Below, piece after piece: positions 8,101 through 18,686 of a stretch of 64,000 nt of DNA. Origin of the DNA: G963667855 sp963667855. Lineage in GTDB: Bacteria > Planctomycetota > Phycisphaerae > UBA1845. The notes below the pieces were generated by a model. That model did not search any database, was not told the origin of the DNA, and was given only the letters and a program-made list of their open reading frames with translations. The position numbers and the translations under genes were made by a program. The DNA lies in contig CAXXKI010000029.1 of assembly GCA_963667855.2 (NCBI GenBank), positions 434,001-498,000 on the forward strand. Reading direction: 5' to 3'. Position 1 is the first letter of the stretch, and the number at the start of each line of letters is the position of its first letter.

Positions 8101-9645
8101 TCAGCAGAAATTACTATGCCAAAAATCGTCCGGTAAACGTTTTCCAATAGTTCCTTCCGGTCCGAGTTTCGCGGCAACCAGTCTTTTATAATCATCCTGA
8201 GATTCTTTCCAGAAGCCGGGTGCAGGTCCCTTGATGAGTTCCAGGGCGTTCATCGCGTTTTGAGCCACAAAAGCGGCATCGGCAGCGGCGTCAGCAGCAC
8301 AGCGAGCGGCGGCGCAGGCGCTGGCACCGGCGGCTGCGATTGCGGCAGCTGCTGCGGCATCGTTGCCAACAGCCGGATCACTTGTCGGAACTACATTGAA
8401 AGAAATGGCACGCAATTTCTGAACTCTAAGAAGAGCGTTTGACAAGGAAGTCGACGATTCGTCAACATCGGAGGCATAAACGGCAGATTCGGCCATGGCA
8501 ATCGCCCGTTCGAGTCTTTGATCTTTATTCAAGTGCTGTACCCTGCGGGCACAGCGGCACGCCCAAGCCACTATCGCCCGCTGGGGGAGGCATTCCAGTT
8601 GGCGGCGAATGGCTCGGGTGTTGATCTGAGTTGTTTTGGAAACGGATTCAGTGTGCTGTTCCAACTGTCTCGGTTGATCCGGCCCATGTTCGATAGCGGC
8701 AGTCAAGGCGGAGCCATTGGGAAATCGTTCAACAGGTTCTTTTGCCAAACACTTTTTGATTACGCCTACCAGCCAGTCAGGGAGATTCGCCCGTAAATCC
8801 CGAATATCGGGAACAGGCTGGTAAATATGTTTCAGCATAAGAGCGAAGGGGCTGTCCGCCTGCCCGGTGAAAGGCAGTTTTCCAGCACAAAGCTCGAACA
8901 TGGTTACCCCAAAGGAGTATATATCGCTCGAAGGTCCGACCCTTTCCCCTTTGCACTGCTCCGGACTCATGTAGGCGGGCGTACCGATCGGGCGCCCAAG
9001 CCCCGTGAGCCATGTCGCGCGCTCCATGGCATGGACTATTCCGAAATCCACAATCTTCAGATTACCGTTGTCGTCGAGCATGAGGTTGGCCGGTTTTATA
9101 TCCCGGTGCACGACGCCGGCATCATGGGCAGCGGCGAGCCCCGCAGACACCTGGGAAGCAAACCGGACAATTGCCTTTACGCCCATTGAGCGTTTCCGCC
9201 GTTTTCCGATTTTCAGCAGTGTGCGCAGGCTGCCACCGGCGAGAAGTTCCATGGCTATACCGGTAACCCCTCGCTCTGCAGGAAAGTCATAAACGTGAAC
9301 AACATTTTCATGCTGTATTTTCACCATGGCGGCGGCTTCACGTTCAAACCTGGCGCATATATCGGATGAGGCCTGGTATTCCTTTTTCAGGACCTTAAGA
9401 GCAACTTCCCGGTTTGTATTGTGATCGAATGCGCGATAAACCCTGGCCATCCCCCCTTCACCGAGCAGCTTGAGTACTTCGTAATTCGCCAACCGCCATC
9501 CCGGGGGGGTCGAATGAGCATCCTTTTCGACTGCAGGCTTCTGACTATGACGCTCCAAGACCACGCGAATATCGTCAATCAGCGAGTTTTCTTCATCCGC
9601 CGGGGTGGAAAAGTGTTGGTCATTTGCTGACTGGTCGCTGTTCAT
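8101..9645 (-). CDS. serine/threonine protein kinase with Ala-rich tail
   Basis: 514 residues. The kinase domain spans about 53-330: glycine loop LLGEGGMARVYRA, Lys in VALKVLKKEY, catalytic loop HRDIKPANLML, DFG, and the activation segment GTPAYMSPEQ. All catalytic residues are present. No transmembrane segment is evident, unlike PknB. The C-terminal 180 residues are unusual, with clusters of Ala (AAAAAAIAAAGASACAAARCAADAAADAA) between about residues 425 and 460, a form not tied to a known domain. The gene lies 61 bases downstream of an ECF sigma factor on the same strand, a pairing common in planctomycetes, where the kinase may control the sigma factor or its regulon. Confidence 0.9.
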   Translation of the reverse strand: MNSDQSANDQHFSTPADEENSLIDDIRVVLERHSQKPAVEKDAHSTPPGWRLANYEVLKLLGEGGMARVYRAFDHNTNREVALKVLKKEYQASSDICARFEREAAAMVKIQHENVVHVYDFPAERGVTGIAMELLAGGSLRTLLKIGKRRKRSMGVKAIVRFASQVSAGLAAAHDAGVVHRDIKPANLMLDDNGNLKIVDFGIVHAMERATWLTGLGRPIGTPAYMSPEQCKGERVGPSSDIYSFGVTMFELCAGKLPFTGQADSPFALMLKHIYQPVPDIRDLRANLPDWLVGVIKKCLAKEPVERFPNGSALTAAIEHGPDQPRQLEQHTESVSKTTQINTRAIRRQLECLPQRAIVAWACRCARRVQHLNKDQRLERAIAMAESAVYASDVDESSTSLSNALLRVQKLRAISFNVVPTSDPAVGNDAAAAAAIAAAGASACAAARCAADAAADAAFVAQNAMNALELIKGPAPGFWKESQDDYKRLVAAKLGPEGTIGKRLPDDFWHSNFC

Positions 9646-9706
9646 TTCAAGCCATGGTTATCCAAAGGTTCAAAAATACTCTTATACGATTTTCCCGAGC
9701 AAAGGG

Positions 9707-10336
9707 TCACAAGGAAATCTCAGGTCCATCGTCCTCGTATTGAGCTATCCATTTACGTATTGCGTTTAGAACTCTGTTTTTATATGCGTATACGCTGGCT
9801 GGTGCTATATTCAATTCATCGGCAACCTTTTTGACGGACCAATTCTGGATAGCGTATAACTCAAAAGAGCGGAATTCGTTATCGCCAAGCGAGGGTTTCA
9901 ATTGACGAAGTGCCTCTTCGAGGAGAGCGTAGCGCCATTCCTGTTCCCAGATTTCCCGAATGGCTTCGTCGTGCATATCTTCCAGAGAGCTGAGAAGATC
10001 ACTGCCATCGTCGTATTGTTCGGCCTGCATGCGGGTAGGCCTGCAGCGAGCGCGTCTGGCCATCTGTGCCCGCTTTCGAGCGATACCGTAGAGCCAGCCA
10101 CGGAACCGCCCTTTTGCCGGATCATAGATACCGTCTTTCAATGATCGATGAGCGATAAGGAGAATTTCCTGGGTTACATCTTCAGATTCGGTCTCGTTGA
10201 GATTGAGCCTACGGGAGAAATTGCGAAGCATTGGAGCGTAGATACGATAGAAATCACCCCAAGCCTTCTGGTTCTGGCTATCGCATACTGCCCACAAAAG
10301 GTTGGTTTGAGTAGTCTGCAAGTCAGCAAATCCCAT
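9707..10336 (-). CDS. ECF RNA polymerase sigma factor
   Basis: 209 residues from ATG 10336 (MGFADLQTTQ), with GGAGG upstream; longer in-frame starts up to 10498 give a Cys-rich leader unlike the family. Region 2 is visible (RIYAPMLRNFSRRLNLNETESEDVTQEILL, GRFRGWLYGIARKRAQ), and region 4 ends the protein (WSVKKVADELNIAPASVYAYKNRVLNAIRKW). It directs RNA polymerase to a specific promoter set. No anti-sigma gene is adjacent; the next gene is a Ser/Thr kinase, suggesting phosphorylation-based control, which is inference. Confidence 0.9.
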   Translation of the reverse strand: MGFADLQTTQTNLLWAVCDSQNQKAWGDFYRIYAPMLRNFSRRLNLNETESEDVTQEILLIAHRSLKDGIYDPAKGRFRGWLYGIARKRAQMARRARCRPTRMQAEQYDDGSDLLSSLEDMHDEAIREIWEQEWRYALLEEALRQLKPSLGDNEFRSFELYAIQNWSVKKVADELNIAPASVYAYKNRVLNAIRKWIAQYEDDGPEISL

Positions 10337-10776
10337 ATCGCAAGGGCAACCTCCACAATTACATGTTACGCGCAAGAAGAGGCACAGGGCAAGAGGGCGT
10401 GAATCACTTAGCCCTTTTATATGAGCGATTACAGCCATCGCGGCCATAAAAAACGTCTCTTTCCCTAAAACAAGCTGGAAATATAAGTATTGAGCCAAGA
10501 AGTATGCCGTGGCGAACAGATCCTGGCAAAGCCAGTAGGAGATGGCATATAGCGTATGAAATCGAAGTTATAAACACGATGTAAAAGCGTTAACCTCCTG
10601 CGGCCGACCTTTCTTGCGAGATGCGGAGATTATCGGCCACTTTGAAACCAATGAAAGTGAGCGAAGCAGTCGAGCCCGGTACGATTCGCCTGGCGACAGG
10701 TGGTTTTCAGCCTCTCAATCCGCTAAAATGGCGGTATTGTCGACAAGTGCAACTGTATCAGGCGGAGGGGACTGCC
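10337..10776. other. divergent intergenic region
   Basis: 440 bases between the sigma factor (leftward) and the secreted propeller protein (rightward). Both frames around it can be read further upstream, but the extensions lack family-like sequence. It should contain both promoters. I see no RNA gene or T-tailed hairpin. Confidence 0.45.
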
Positions 10777-11652
10777 GTGTGTAAGCCGTTCAACCGATTA
10801 TTGGTTATTTTATTATCTGCAGCCATTTGCGTTTCCGCGGCCGGCATTGAGAAGGCTCACGGAGCAACGCGCATCTGGGAGGGGAACGAACCAAGCGGGA
10901 TCGTATGGCACCCGCGATTAAACAAATACATCTGGGTGGATGACGGAGGCTGGGTTCGTTTTATTGACACTGACGGGCAGATGGCCAAGGCGGTTTATCT
11001 TGGAGGAGATATTGAGGGAATCACAATTGCCGATGTCGACAGTGACTATTATTACGTCGGCATTGAAAACCCGGATAGCATAAAAAAGGTACACATCTGG
11101 ACCGATACGGTCACGCGTACGTTTAACCTCACGCCCTGGATGAATGGTACAGAAAACCAGGGCCTGGAAGCGTTGACCTTTGTGACCGATTCGGAACACC
11201 CTGAAGGGGGCAGGTTTTATGCGGGACACCAGGAGGAGGGAAGCATATATAAATTTTCTCTCCCGATCAAAACAAGCAGCTCGTCGACCGTAGTTCAATA
11301 CGAGGGGAAAATCACTATTGGGGGTCGTTCGGATCTATCCGGGCTGTGTTATCACGCTCCGAGTAATATCGTATATGCCTTGTTCGATTCAAGCGATGAG
11401 ATCGTCCTGCTGGATCCTGAAGGCAGCATTCTGGACGAATGGAGCGCACCGGGTGACGCCCAGGAGGGATTAGCGATTCGGGACTGCACTCTGACTATCG
11501 CTGAAGACAGTGGTGAAATATGGGTTTATTCCTGGTTGCTGGAAGCGTGCGATTGTCCGGTATTCGGAGACAGTAACGGCGACTGCGACGTGGACCTGGA
11601 AGATTTCGCCGTATTCCAGCAAGCCTTCACCGGAGACCTGAGGGGTAATTGA
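10777..11652 (+). CDS. secreted SdiA-regulated-like beta-propeller with dockerin-like end
   Basis: 291 residues from a GTG at 10777 with GGAGGGG seven bases upstream; this start places a signal peptide (LLVILLSAAICVSAAG) at the N-terminus. The body resembles the SdiA-regulated/phytase-like propeller family, with repeats such as NEPSGIVWHPRLNKY, VYLGGDIEGITIADVD and NQGLEALTFV. The last 25 residues, DSNGDCDVDLEDFAVFQQAF, form one dockerin-type Asp-rich calcium loop followed by a helix. The protein is probably exported and may attach through the loop. Ligand or enzyme activity is unknown. Confidence 0.75.
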   Translation: MCKPFNRLLVILLSAAICVSAAGIEKAHGATRIWEGNEPSGIVWHPRLNKYIWVDDGGWVRFIDTDGQMAKAVYLGGDIEGITIADVDSDYYYVGIENPDSIKKVHIWTDTVTRTFNLTPWMNGTENQGLEALTFVTDSEHPEGGRFYAGHQEEGSIYKFSLPIKTSSSSTVVQYEGKITIGGRSDLSGLCYHAPSNIVYALFDSSDEIVLLDPEGSILDEWSAPGDAQEGLAIRDCTLTIAEDSGEIWVYSWLLEACDCPVFGDSNGDCDVDLEDFAVFQQAFTGDLRGN

Positions 11653-12091
11653 CGCACGTAAAGTTTGACGTATTGCCTCACCAGTACTCCGCAGCCGGGA
11701 ACCGTTTTTCTTGCTTTATAAACAACTCCACATATCCATCCGGCACATTCATGTCACAGTTTACGCTTTACCATATGCTTGAACATATCCACGTATAATT
11801 TGCATCGTACCAACCTCTCCACTTGAACATGTTTTCCCAAAAGCAGATCAATCCATTGAGATTAGAGGTTATCTATAACCTTATCCCGTAAAACCATCTT
11901 GCCGAAAACTTTAAAGTAGTAGATTAGGATCACCAGCGTAATGTGTAATACCGCACTATAAACGAAGCTGTATGTCCGATCGGTATTATGCGTAATTAAA
12001 ACCGTGCAAAAAAGACATTCACGGGCTTATGTAACAGAAGAAAGAACGGCAACAGTCAAACCATCGATTTCTTAGATGAAGGATTGTATCA
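11653..12091. other. AT-rich intergenic region upstream of the chemoreceptor
   Basis: 439 bases with no supported gene. It is AT-rich from about 11760 onwards and carries AAGGA just before the ATG at 12092. I looked for a c-di-GMP aptamer, which often precedes such genes, and did not find its conserved core. Confidence 0.45.
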
Positions 12092-15000
12092 ATGAAGATT
12101 CGCACACGTTTACTGTTGGGATTTCTCGGCTGCGGCCTTGTACCCCTATTGATTATCGCGGTTTTGAGTTACCAGACAGCGAGCAGCAATATTGATGCAA
12201 TCGGCACAGAGGCGTCGAAAGGTTTTGAGACCAAGGCTTTCGATCAGCTTGTGGCACTGCGCGATACGAAGAAAATTCAATTGAACCAGTTTTTCAAATC
12301 AAAACGAGACGACGTTAATTTCCTTGTTGAGTTCATCAAGGGGCAACGCACCGCCAGGTTATCAGCAATCGCCGAAAACAAAGCCATGATGCTTGAGGAC
12401 TGGCATAATAACCGGGAAACTGAAGTGACTATGTGGCATCGTGATCCCACGATTGTCAACGCGGCAATGGTATTAACCGGTAGGAGAAACTCGCTGATCA
12501 ACAGAGAAGGGTTATCGATAGTCGATTCCGAAGCAAAGAGTGTTTACGCTTTTATAGAATCGTGGCAAGGTGATGACGAAAGTCTCAAAACCGCGATATC
12601 ACGAGTAAAGGTTGGAGAAACCGGCTACGTATGGGTAACCGACTACCAGGGAAACTACGTAGTCTCCAAGGGACGCACCAGAGACGGTGACAACATCTGG
12701 CAAGCCAAGGATTCCACAGGCAACCTGTTTATACAGGAAGCTATCTCCAAGGCGAAAAACCTTACCGGCGATGCGGTGGATCACGAATTTTATCCGTGGC
12801 AAAACCCCGGTGAGACTAAATCCAGGGATAAAGTCGCAGCTCTTTTGCACTTTCCTCAACGACAATGGGTTATCGGCGTAAGTACATATTTCGATGAGTT
12901 GATAGATATGGAGAAGTACCGTTCTGCTGTTCTCGATATGTTCAAAAACAATCAAAAGGCCTACGACAACTACCGGGAACTGAAGCTGTTGGATCTTGAA
13001 GGCAACCACCTGGCCAGCCTTCTTGGAATCGACAACAACGAAAGCGAAAAAAACTGGTTCAAAGGTGCTTTGGAAAAATCAAAACTGGGAGGCGAAAAGC
13101 AATTATACTGCAGCACAATAGAATACTGCCCCGAGTTGAACAAACCAAGCATACACCTCAGTCACGTAGTTCGAAATCCTGACACAGACGAACCTATAGC
13201 CATGATTGCAGCTGATGCGAATGTCGATCTGATACAAAAGATGGTCCTGCGAATACCGCAGGCCTGGGTCATACCGGTGAATCATACCTTGTGGGACGCC
13301 GATTTCGTTATGCGTACAGATTCCCCACGTGCACCGGAACCCACCACTCTGAAGCAGAAAGTGGAAACCGATGGAGTTAAAACCGTATTCTCCAGGACAG
13401 AAACGAAAAAAGATAATGCAGCAGACCAAGAATTCATTTACAAGAATTACCTCGGCAATCCGGTTCTCGGCAGCAACAGTTATATTAAGGGGCTGGATCT
13501 TGCCTTGATTACGGAAATGAAATCGAAGAAGCCCTGGTTCCGGAGATTCCAGGATCGGACACGGATTTCCTGGCTCACTTCACAGAACTCTACGGATGGT
13601 ATGATACCTTTCTACTCGATACCGACGGATACTGCTTCTACACAGCAGCGAGGGAGCCCGACTACCACACGAACATGGTTTCGGAAAATACAAGGACACC
13701 AATTAGGCGGGCTTGTACGCCAAGTGCTTTCGTACAAGAAGTTTGGTTTTGCGGACGTAGCACCCTATGCCCCCAAGTGATGGCGCCCCTTCCGCCTTTG
13801 TAGCCCAACCGATATTCAATCAAACCGGAGAAGTTGATTTAATCGTCGCCCTGCAATTATCGTTCAACGATATCAATGAAATCATGGGCGTTAAAACAGG
13901 CATGGGCGAAACCGGCAGCACTTATCTTGTGGGTCGCGACGCGGACGGAAAGATATCCTTCCGCAGCGATATGACCTCGGCGAAACCCGAATACGTAGTG
14001 GGCTATAACATAACGACACCCTACATAGAAAAGGCAATGGAAAAACCAGACGCATTGGGACATGAAGTGTTTACTGACAGTCTGGGAAACCGAGTGATTG
14101 TCGCCTACTCGTCAATTGAGGTTTTCGGTAAACCCTGGGCTATGATAGGCAAGATCGACGACGACGAAGCACTGGCCACCGCCCACGCGATCAAGAAAAC
14201 AGGAGAAAACGCAACCTCCCAAATGATATCGCGAAGTATTGGAGTAGCCGCGGTTGTGGCGGTACTCGTTATAGGTATAGGAGTGTTCATCGCCACTCGG
14301 TTGACCAAGCCGATCAATAACATGGTGGCGATGATCAAGGACATAGCTGAAGGAGAGGGCGACCTGACCAAACGGCTGGACGATTCCGCACACGACGAGC
14401 TGGGTGAAACCGCCAAGTGGTTTAACACGTTTGTGGAGAAACTGAGAGGCATCATAGTGAATATCGCTTCGAATTCATCCACCGTAGCAGGCGCTGCCAC
14501 CGAGCTCTCCTCGACCGCCTCGGACATGGCCCACAGTTCCGACACGCTCAGCAATCAATCATCGACGGTGGCTTCCGCCGCGAAGAGATGTCGGCGAATA
14601 TGAACAACATGTCGGCCTCCACGGAGGAAATGTCCAGCAATGTCAAGACTGTGGCCTCAGCAATTGAGGAAATGACGGCAAGTATAAGCGAAGTGGCCAA
14701 GAACGCCGAACAGGCCGCCAGCGTAGCCGACGATGCCACTCGTTTAGCCAATGACAGTAATGCCAAGATAGGTCAGCTAGGTACCGCGGCCGACGAGATA
14801 GGCAAGGTTATCGAGGTCATTCAGGACATTGCCGAACAAACCAATCTGCTGGCGCTCAACGCCACAATAGAAGCCGCCCGAGCGGGCGACGCGGGTAAAG
14901 GTTTCGCGGTGGTGGCGACAGAGGTCAAGGAACTGGCCAAACAAACCGCGGACGCTACAGACGACATTCGCGCCCGTATCCAGGGAATCCAGCATTCCAC

Positions 15001-15334
15001 GGAGGATTCGGTAAAATCGATAGGCGAAATCGCCTCTGTAATAGCCAAGGTAAACGAGGTTTCCCGGACGATCGCCAGCGCGGTGGAGGAACAGAGTATT
15101 ACAACGAAGGAGATCGCGCAAAATGTTGCCCAAACGGCAAACGCTGCGGAAATGGTGTCTTCAGGCGTCTCCGAATCGGCTTCAGCGAGCAAGGAGATAA
15201 CCCAAACCATAGCCAATGTGGATCAGGAAGCGAAGAATACCGCTCGGGGAGCAACGGATACACAGGCCGCAGGACAGGAACTATCCAGACTGTCCGAGGA
15301 ATTGCAGACACTGGTCAATCAGTTCAAGACTTAG
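12092..15334 (+). pseudogene. methyl-accepting chemotaxis protein, frameshifted in this sequence
   Basis: Three overlapping frames together encode one chemoreceptor. The start is ATG 12092 with AAGGA. Domains in order: TM1 (about residues 7-29), a dCache-type sensor, TM2 (VAAVVAVLVIGIGVFIA), HAMP (RLTKPINNMVAMIKDIAEGEGDLTKRL), and the signalling domain with its hairpin NLLALNATIEAARAGD. Reading through requires single-base changes near 13518 (missing base), 13684 (missing), 13703 (missing), 13773 (extra, in CCCCC) and 14581 (missing). After correction the cache end reads MVSGKYKDTNLGGLVRQV, typical of the family. Protein sequence is well conserved on both sides of each break, so base-calling error is more likely than decay. 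It ends at a strong terminator. Confidence 0.85.
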
Positions 15335-15394
15335 AGAGATCAACAGACAGGGAAAAATACAAGTTAATGCCGCGTTTGAATAACGCACAACACA

Positions 15395-15452
15395 AACAGG
15401 TTGACCGGTCATCGTATTGCGATTTCGCATGGCGGGTCAACCTGTTCTTTTT
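15395..15452 (+). terminator. Rho-independent terminator after the chemoreceptor
   Basis: AACAGGTTGACC at 15395-15406 pairs perfectly over 12 bp with GGTCAACCTGTT at 15435-15446, followed by CTTTTT. A smaller hairpin (TGCGATTTCGCA, 15418-15429) sits inside the loop. Confidence 0.85.
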
Positions 15453-15553
15453 CAACTGCTGATAAGAAAAATGCGGGGAAAGCATCTTCCGTTCGGATAA
15501 ATGCCTTCCCCCGGCGTGTAGTCTTCCGGGACAAAGGAAGAGTTATACGCATT

Positions 15554-16000
15554 TCAACTTTTGACCTTAACCGTGTCTGAACCGGAAAATGCCGTTCCGT
15601 CAATCGTTGTTCCGGTCAAGGTCAAAGTGGCTCTCGGAGGTGAAACAAGCGCCTTTATCGCAGCTTCATCAAAATAAGCCACAAGCTCACCGCGCAAGTC
15701 CGCCTTGGTATGTAATGCTGGAACCCCCTCAAGCAGAACCGACGCTGTATCCACTACATCGTAATCGATTTCGGCATGTACGACCACTGTTCCACTCTGA
15801 ACATCCGACAGAAGCAACCTCTGGGGAGCTATTTTTATGACCAGCTGTTGATCGACCGCAGACGCAAGCACGGGTGCTTTCTGGTGGCGCCACATGAACG
15901 GCATAATGTCGGGACCTGCGGCGACCAGAATCGAGCAGGTGGCCAGCGTTCCACAAAAAGCGATTACAAACCACCGGTGTTCAATAGTTTTCTTTCTCAT
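15554..16000 (-). CDS. hypothetical exported or membrane-anchored protein
   Basis: 148 residues from ATG 16000 (MRKKTIEHRWF), with AAGGATGG upstream; an earlier frame start at 16147 would add 49 residues of poor quality. A single hydrophobic segment (WFVIAFCGTLATCSILVAAG, about 10-30) is a signal anchor or signal peptide. The remaining 110 residues look like one Ig-like or beta-sandwich domain (LVIKIAPQRLLLSDVQSG, ATLTLTGTTIDGTAFSG). I do not recognise a family. It is divergent from the response regulator gene and faces the chemoreceptor. Confidence 0.6.
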   Translation of the reverse strand: MRKKTIEHRWFVIAFCGTLATCSILVAAGPDIMPFMWRHQKAPVLASAVDQQLVIKIAPQRLLLSDVQSGTVVVHAEIDYDVVDTASVLLEGVPALHTKADLRGELVAYFDEAAIKALVSPPRATLTLTGTTIDGTAFSGSDTVKVKS

Positions 16001-16318
16001 GATTCCATCCTTAAAACGTGTACCTTGATCAGATTTCCCGCTGAGCGTATAACTCTTCCCCCAAGGCCGGCAAAATACACGACAGACATTGGAATCACTC
16101 TTAATTCCTCGAGTAATCGGTATAGTATTCATCGGTTTCAATAACAACCAGCGTCCTTAGAGGGATTTAAGAGATAAAAATAATTAAGAATCGGGTTTAA
16201 AGGAAATAATCGCTCATAAGTTGTGATGAGCGGCAGGAATGTGATAAAATGATTCCCACTTAGTGTGGAGATACTTCCCACTAATCAACAGGGGAATAAA
16301 AGGGAAGACGGCTCAATC
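16001..16318. promoter_or_regulatory. divergent regulatory region with paired direct repeat
   Basis: TTCCCACT occurs at 16253-16260 and again at 16275-16282, 22 bases apart start to start (two helical turns), 37-66 bases before the response regulator start. OmpR-type regulators bind direct repeats, so autoregulation is possible. An inverted repeat CGCTCAT/ATGAGCG lies at 16211-16217/16226-16232. Function is inference. Confidence 0.35.
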
Positions 16319-17041
16319 ATGGAAACTGCAGAATCAACACTGGGCGGTAAATCGCTTCATCTGTTGATAGTGGAAGACGATGAAAACCTGGCCCATACTA
16401 TGGGTGATGATTTCGGAAATCGCCGCATTACCAGCGAGCACGCGAACACACTTGCACAGGCAAGAAAGCTCCTCGACTGCGGGCATCGGTACGACGCCAT
16501 AGTACTCGATCTGAATCTTCCGGATGGGAACGGAGTGGAACTTGCTCGCGATTGTCGCCGTAATGGTTATTCAGTACCGATCATTGTCGTAACGGCCATG
16601 GACGCTGTGGAAGATAGAGTAATAGGTCTCCGTCACGGAGCCGACGACTATTTATGCAAACCGTTCTCGCTGGAGGAACTTGCTGCCCGCATTGAAGCGA
16701 TATGTAGAAGAAACAGGCACCAACATGGGCATATCCTTGCATACAAGGATATACGGGTGGACCTGCTCAAAAGAACAGTGTCCCGCGGCGATATTGAAGT
16801 CCAGCTATCCACAAGAGAACTGGACCTGCTGGCTTATTTCATGGCCAACGCGGAAGTAGTACTGGAGAAAAAAAAGATACAGAAAGAGGTATGGGGTGAT
16901 AACGGAGAAGGCGATGACAACCTTCTGCAGGTTTACGCCAATTACTTGCGAAACAAGCTCGAGGGTGGCCGTTTTCCACGGGTTATTCATACCGTTCGGG
17001 GAGTGGGTTACGTTTTATCGGAAACACCGCCGCAGCAATGA
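16319..17041 (+). CDS. OmpR-family response regulator
   Basis: 240 residues from ATG 16319. Receiver domain at about 13-130: acidic pair EDDE after LLIV, phosphoacceptor Asp in IVLDLNLPDGNG, Thr in VVTAMD, and Lys in CKPFSLEEL. The C-terminal winged helix spans about 140-236 (LSTRELDLLAYFMANAEVV, then YANYLRNKLEGGRFPRVIHTVRGVGYVL). All phosphorylation residues are intact. The histidine kinase at 19516, two genes downstream on the same strand, is the likely partner. A 22-bp-spaced direct repeat just upstream could be its own operator. Confidence 0.93.
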   Translation: METAESTLGGKSLHLLIVEDDENLAHTMGDDFGNRRITSEHANTLAQARKLLDCGHRYDAIVLDLNLPDGNGVELARDCRRNGYSVPIIVVTAMDAVEDRVIGLRHGADDYLCKPFSLEELAARIEAICRRNRHQHGHILAYKDIRVDLLKRTVSRGDIEVQLSTRELDLLAYFMANAEVVLEKKKIQKEVWGDNGEGDDNLLQVYANYLRNKLEGGRFPRVIHTVRGVGYVLSETPPQQ

Positions 17042-17128
17042 GTGAAACTATTAATAATCTTTTACCAGAACAGTCGAATTCCAGGGATACCCGTAGAAGT
17101 GTAAACCTGATGTATCGAGGCAACGGTA

Positions 17129-18604
17129 ATGAATATTGCACTTATCCTGTTATTACTGTGTAACCTGCCACTGTCACCGGGAGAAGAGTCCTCCCCGCCG
17201 GTTCCGATACTCGACCCGGATTACGACGTTGTCTATCACCACAACTATACCGGCGTATTGAATGGATACGACCCATACGAACACCACCCCATCAACATGC
17301 TGGAACTCTCAATGGGGAAATGGAAACCGTCAATGCCGGAGATGGATTTATTCGACGGCGATTATATACCTGGCGGGAAATTCGTTAAGATAGAGTTAAA
17401 GCTTGAAGGGTTGGTGAATCCCCCAGGAAACGCGATTGAGGAATACAAACCTTACAAATACGGCAATCACCCAGTATATGGTTACGTGGAAATCGACATA
17501 GACGCGGATAACAGCACCGGGGGGGAAGTTACTGATCCTCATCATCGATACCTTGGAAATATAGCAAGGTTCGGCGGCATGCCAACCGGTGAAGTTTTTG
17601 CCGATCGAGTGGCGAAAAACGGGACAAGCGACTTCGACAATAACCTGGACACCAAGCCGTTTGTGGAGCGCCACGGCGAAGAGTTTCACCTCGCATTTGT
17701 TGCCGATCAATTCAGTAAAAATGATATCGATATCGTAAATGGTAACAGCGACACAATATTCCAAAGCGGCGAGGAGTGGATAATAACCGGAAAATGGTTC
17801 CACCGAGCTCATGCATTCGAACCATACAGCTGGGTATACGGTGGTTATAGAGACGGAGAGTATTCTCCCAACTGTCCGATTAAATTCCATCACGACCAGA
17901 ATACGGATATCACCACGGTCACTTTGATTTTTCCACTAACCAACGTCGGGGCTGCGTCTGTAACGGGAAGCATACCAGAAACACCGGATCGCGACGTCAG
18001 CAACCAGGCATCGATACATGAAGCCCTGAGCGATCTGGTCGACAGCGCTTCTCACGCCCCTCCGCCAGCAAATGACTCAGTGGCCGGTTTAATCATCGGA
18101 TGGGATGGAAAAAACCCGAATCAGTACCTCAATCCGGCTAATTGGCGAGCCACCGTGCTACTGGGCACCCCCCACCCACATAAAATCGAAAAGTATATCT
18201 GGACCGACGCGTACCCCAACGTCATTCGTGGCGACATCAATGGTGACGGGCAGACGAATCTAACCGACGTAACGGCCGTGGAGAACTTCATCCAGAATCA
18301 TGACCTGAACGATGGCTGCAGAGATAACACCGTTCGTATCCCGAACTTCGCCAGCAATTTTTCGATCTACGACATAAACCACAATGGAATCCTCAATTCA
18401 GATGATGTGGCTCTCACCTCTAGAATCGGAGATTGCGATCTGGATGGCGATGTGGATCTGGCGGATTTCTCTTTCTGGCAACTATGTGTAACTACCGACA
18501 CCAACGGTTTGCCGCCTGATTGCCCGTTATCAGATTTAAACAACGACGGTCTAGTTGATAATAGTGATTTCAGGTGGTTCTCGGCTATAATGGCTGGTCC
18601 TTGA
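17129..18604 (+). CDS. secreted protein with two dockerin-like calcium-loop segments
   Basis: 491 residues from ATG 17129 with GAGG upstream. A signal peptide (MNIALILLLLCNLPLSPG) is followed by a large unrecognised domain containing Asp-rich beta segments (YVEIDIDADNSTGGEVTDPHH). The last 120 residues carry four Ca-loop motifs: GDINGDGQTNLTDV, YDINHNGILNSDDV, GDCDLDGDVDLADF and SDLNNDGLVDNSDF. These resemble two dockerin type I modules. Dockerins bind cohesins in cellulosomes, but in planctomycetes such ends are widespread without known cohesins. It lies between a response regulator and its putative kinase. Confidence 0.75.
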   Translation: MNIALILLLLCNLPLSPGEESSPPVPILDPDYDVVYHHNYTGVLNGYDPYEHHPINMLELSMGKWKPSMPEMDLFDGDYIPGGKFVKIELKLEGLVNPPGNAIEEYKPYKYGNHPVYGYVEIDIDADNSTGGEVTDPHHRYLGNIARFGGMPTGEVFADRVAKNGTSDFDNNLDTKPFVERHGEEFHLAFVADQFSKNDIDIVNGNSDTIFQSGEEWIITGKWFHRAHAFEPYSWVYGGYRDGEYSPNCPIKFHHDQNTDITTVTLIFPLTNVGAASVTGSIPETPDRDVSNQASIHEALSDLVDSASHAPPPANDSVAGLIIGWDGKNPNQYLNPANWRATVLLGTPHPHKIEKYIWTDAYPNVIRGDINGDGQTNLTDVTAVENFIQNHDLNDGCRDNTVRIPNFASNFSIYDINHNGILNSDDVALTSRIGDCDLDGDVDLADFSFWQLCVTTDTNGLPPDCPLSDLNNDGLVDNSDFRWFSAIMAGP

Positions 18605-18686
18605 ATTGCGGGGATGAATGCTGGCCGCTTTTTGGGATCAGGGACCCTGGTCAGGCGGCAACGGGCAAAGGAGCTTGGTTTACGAG

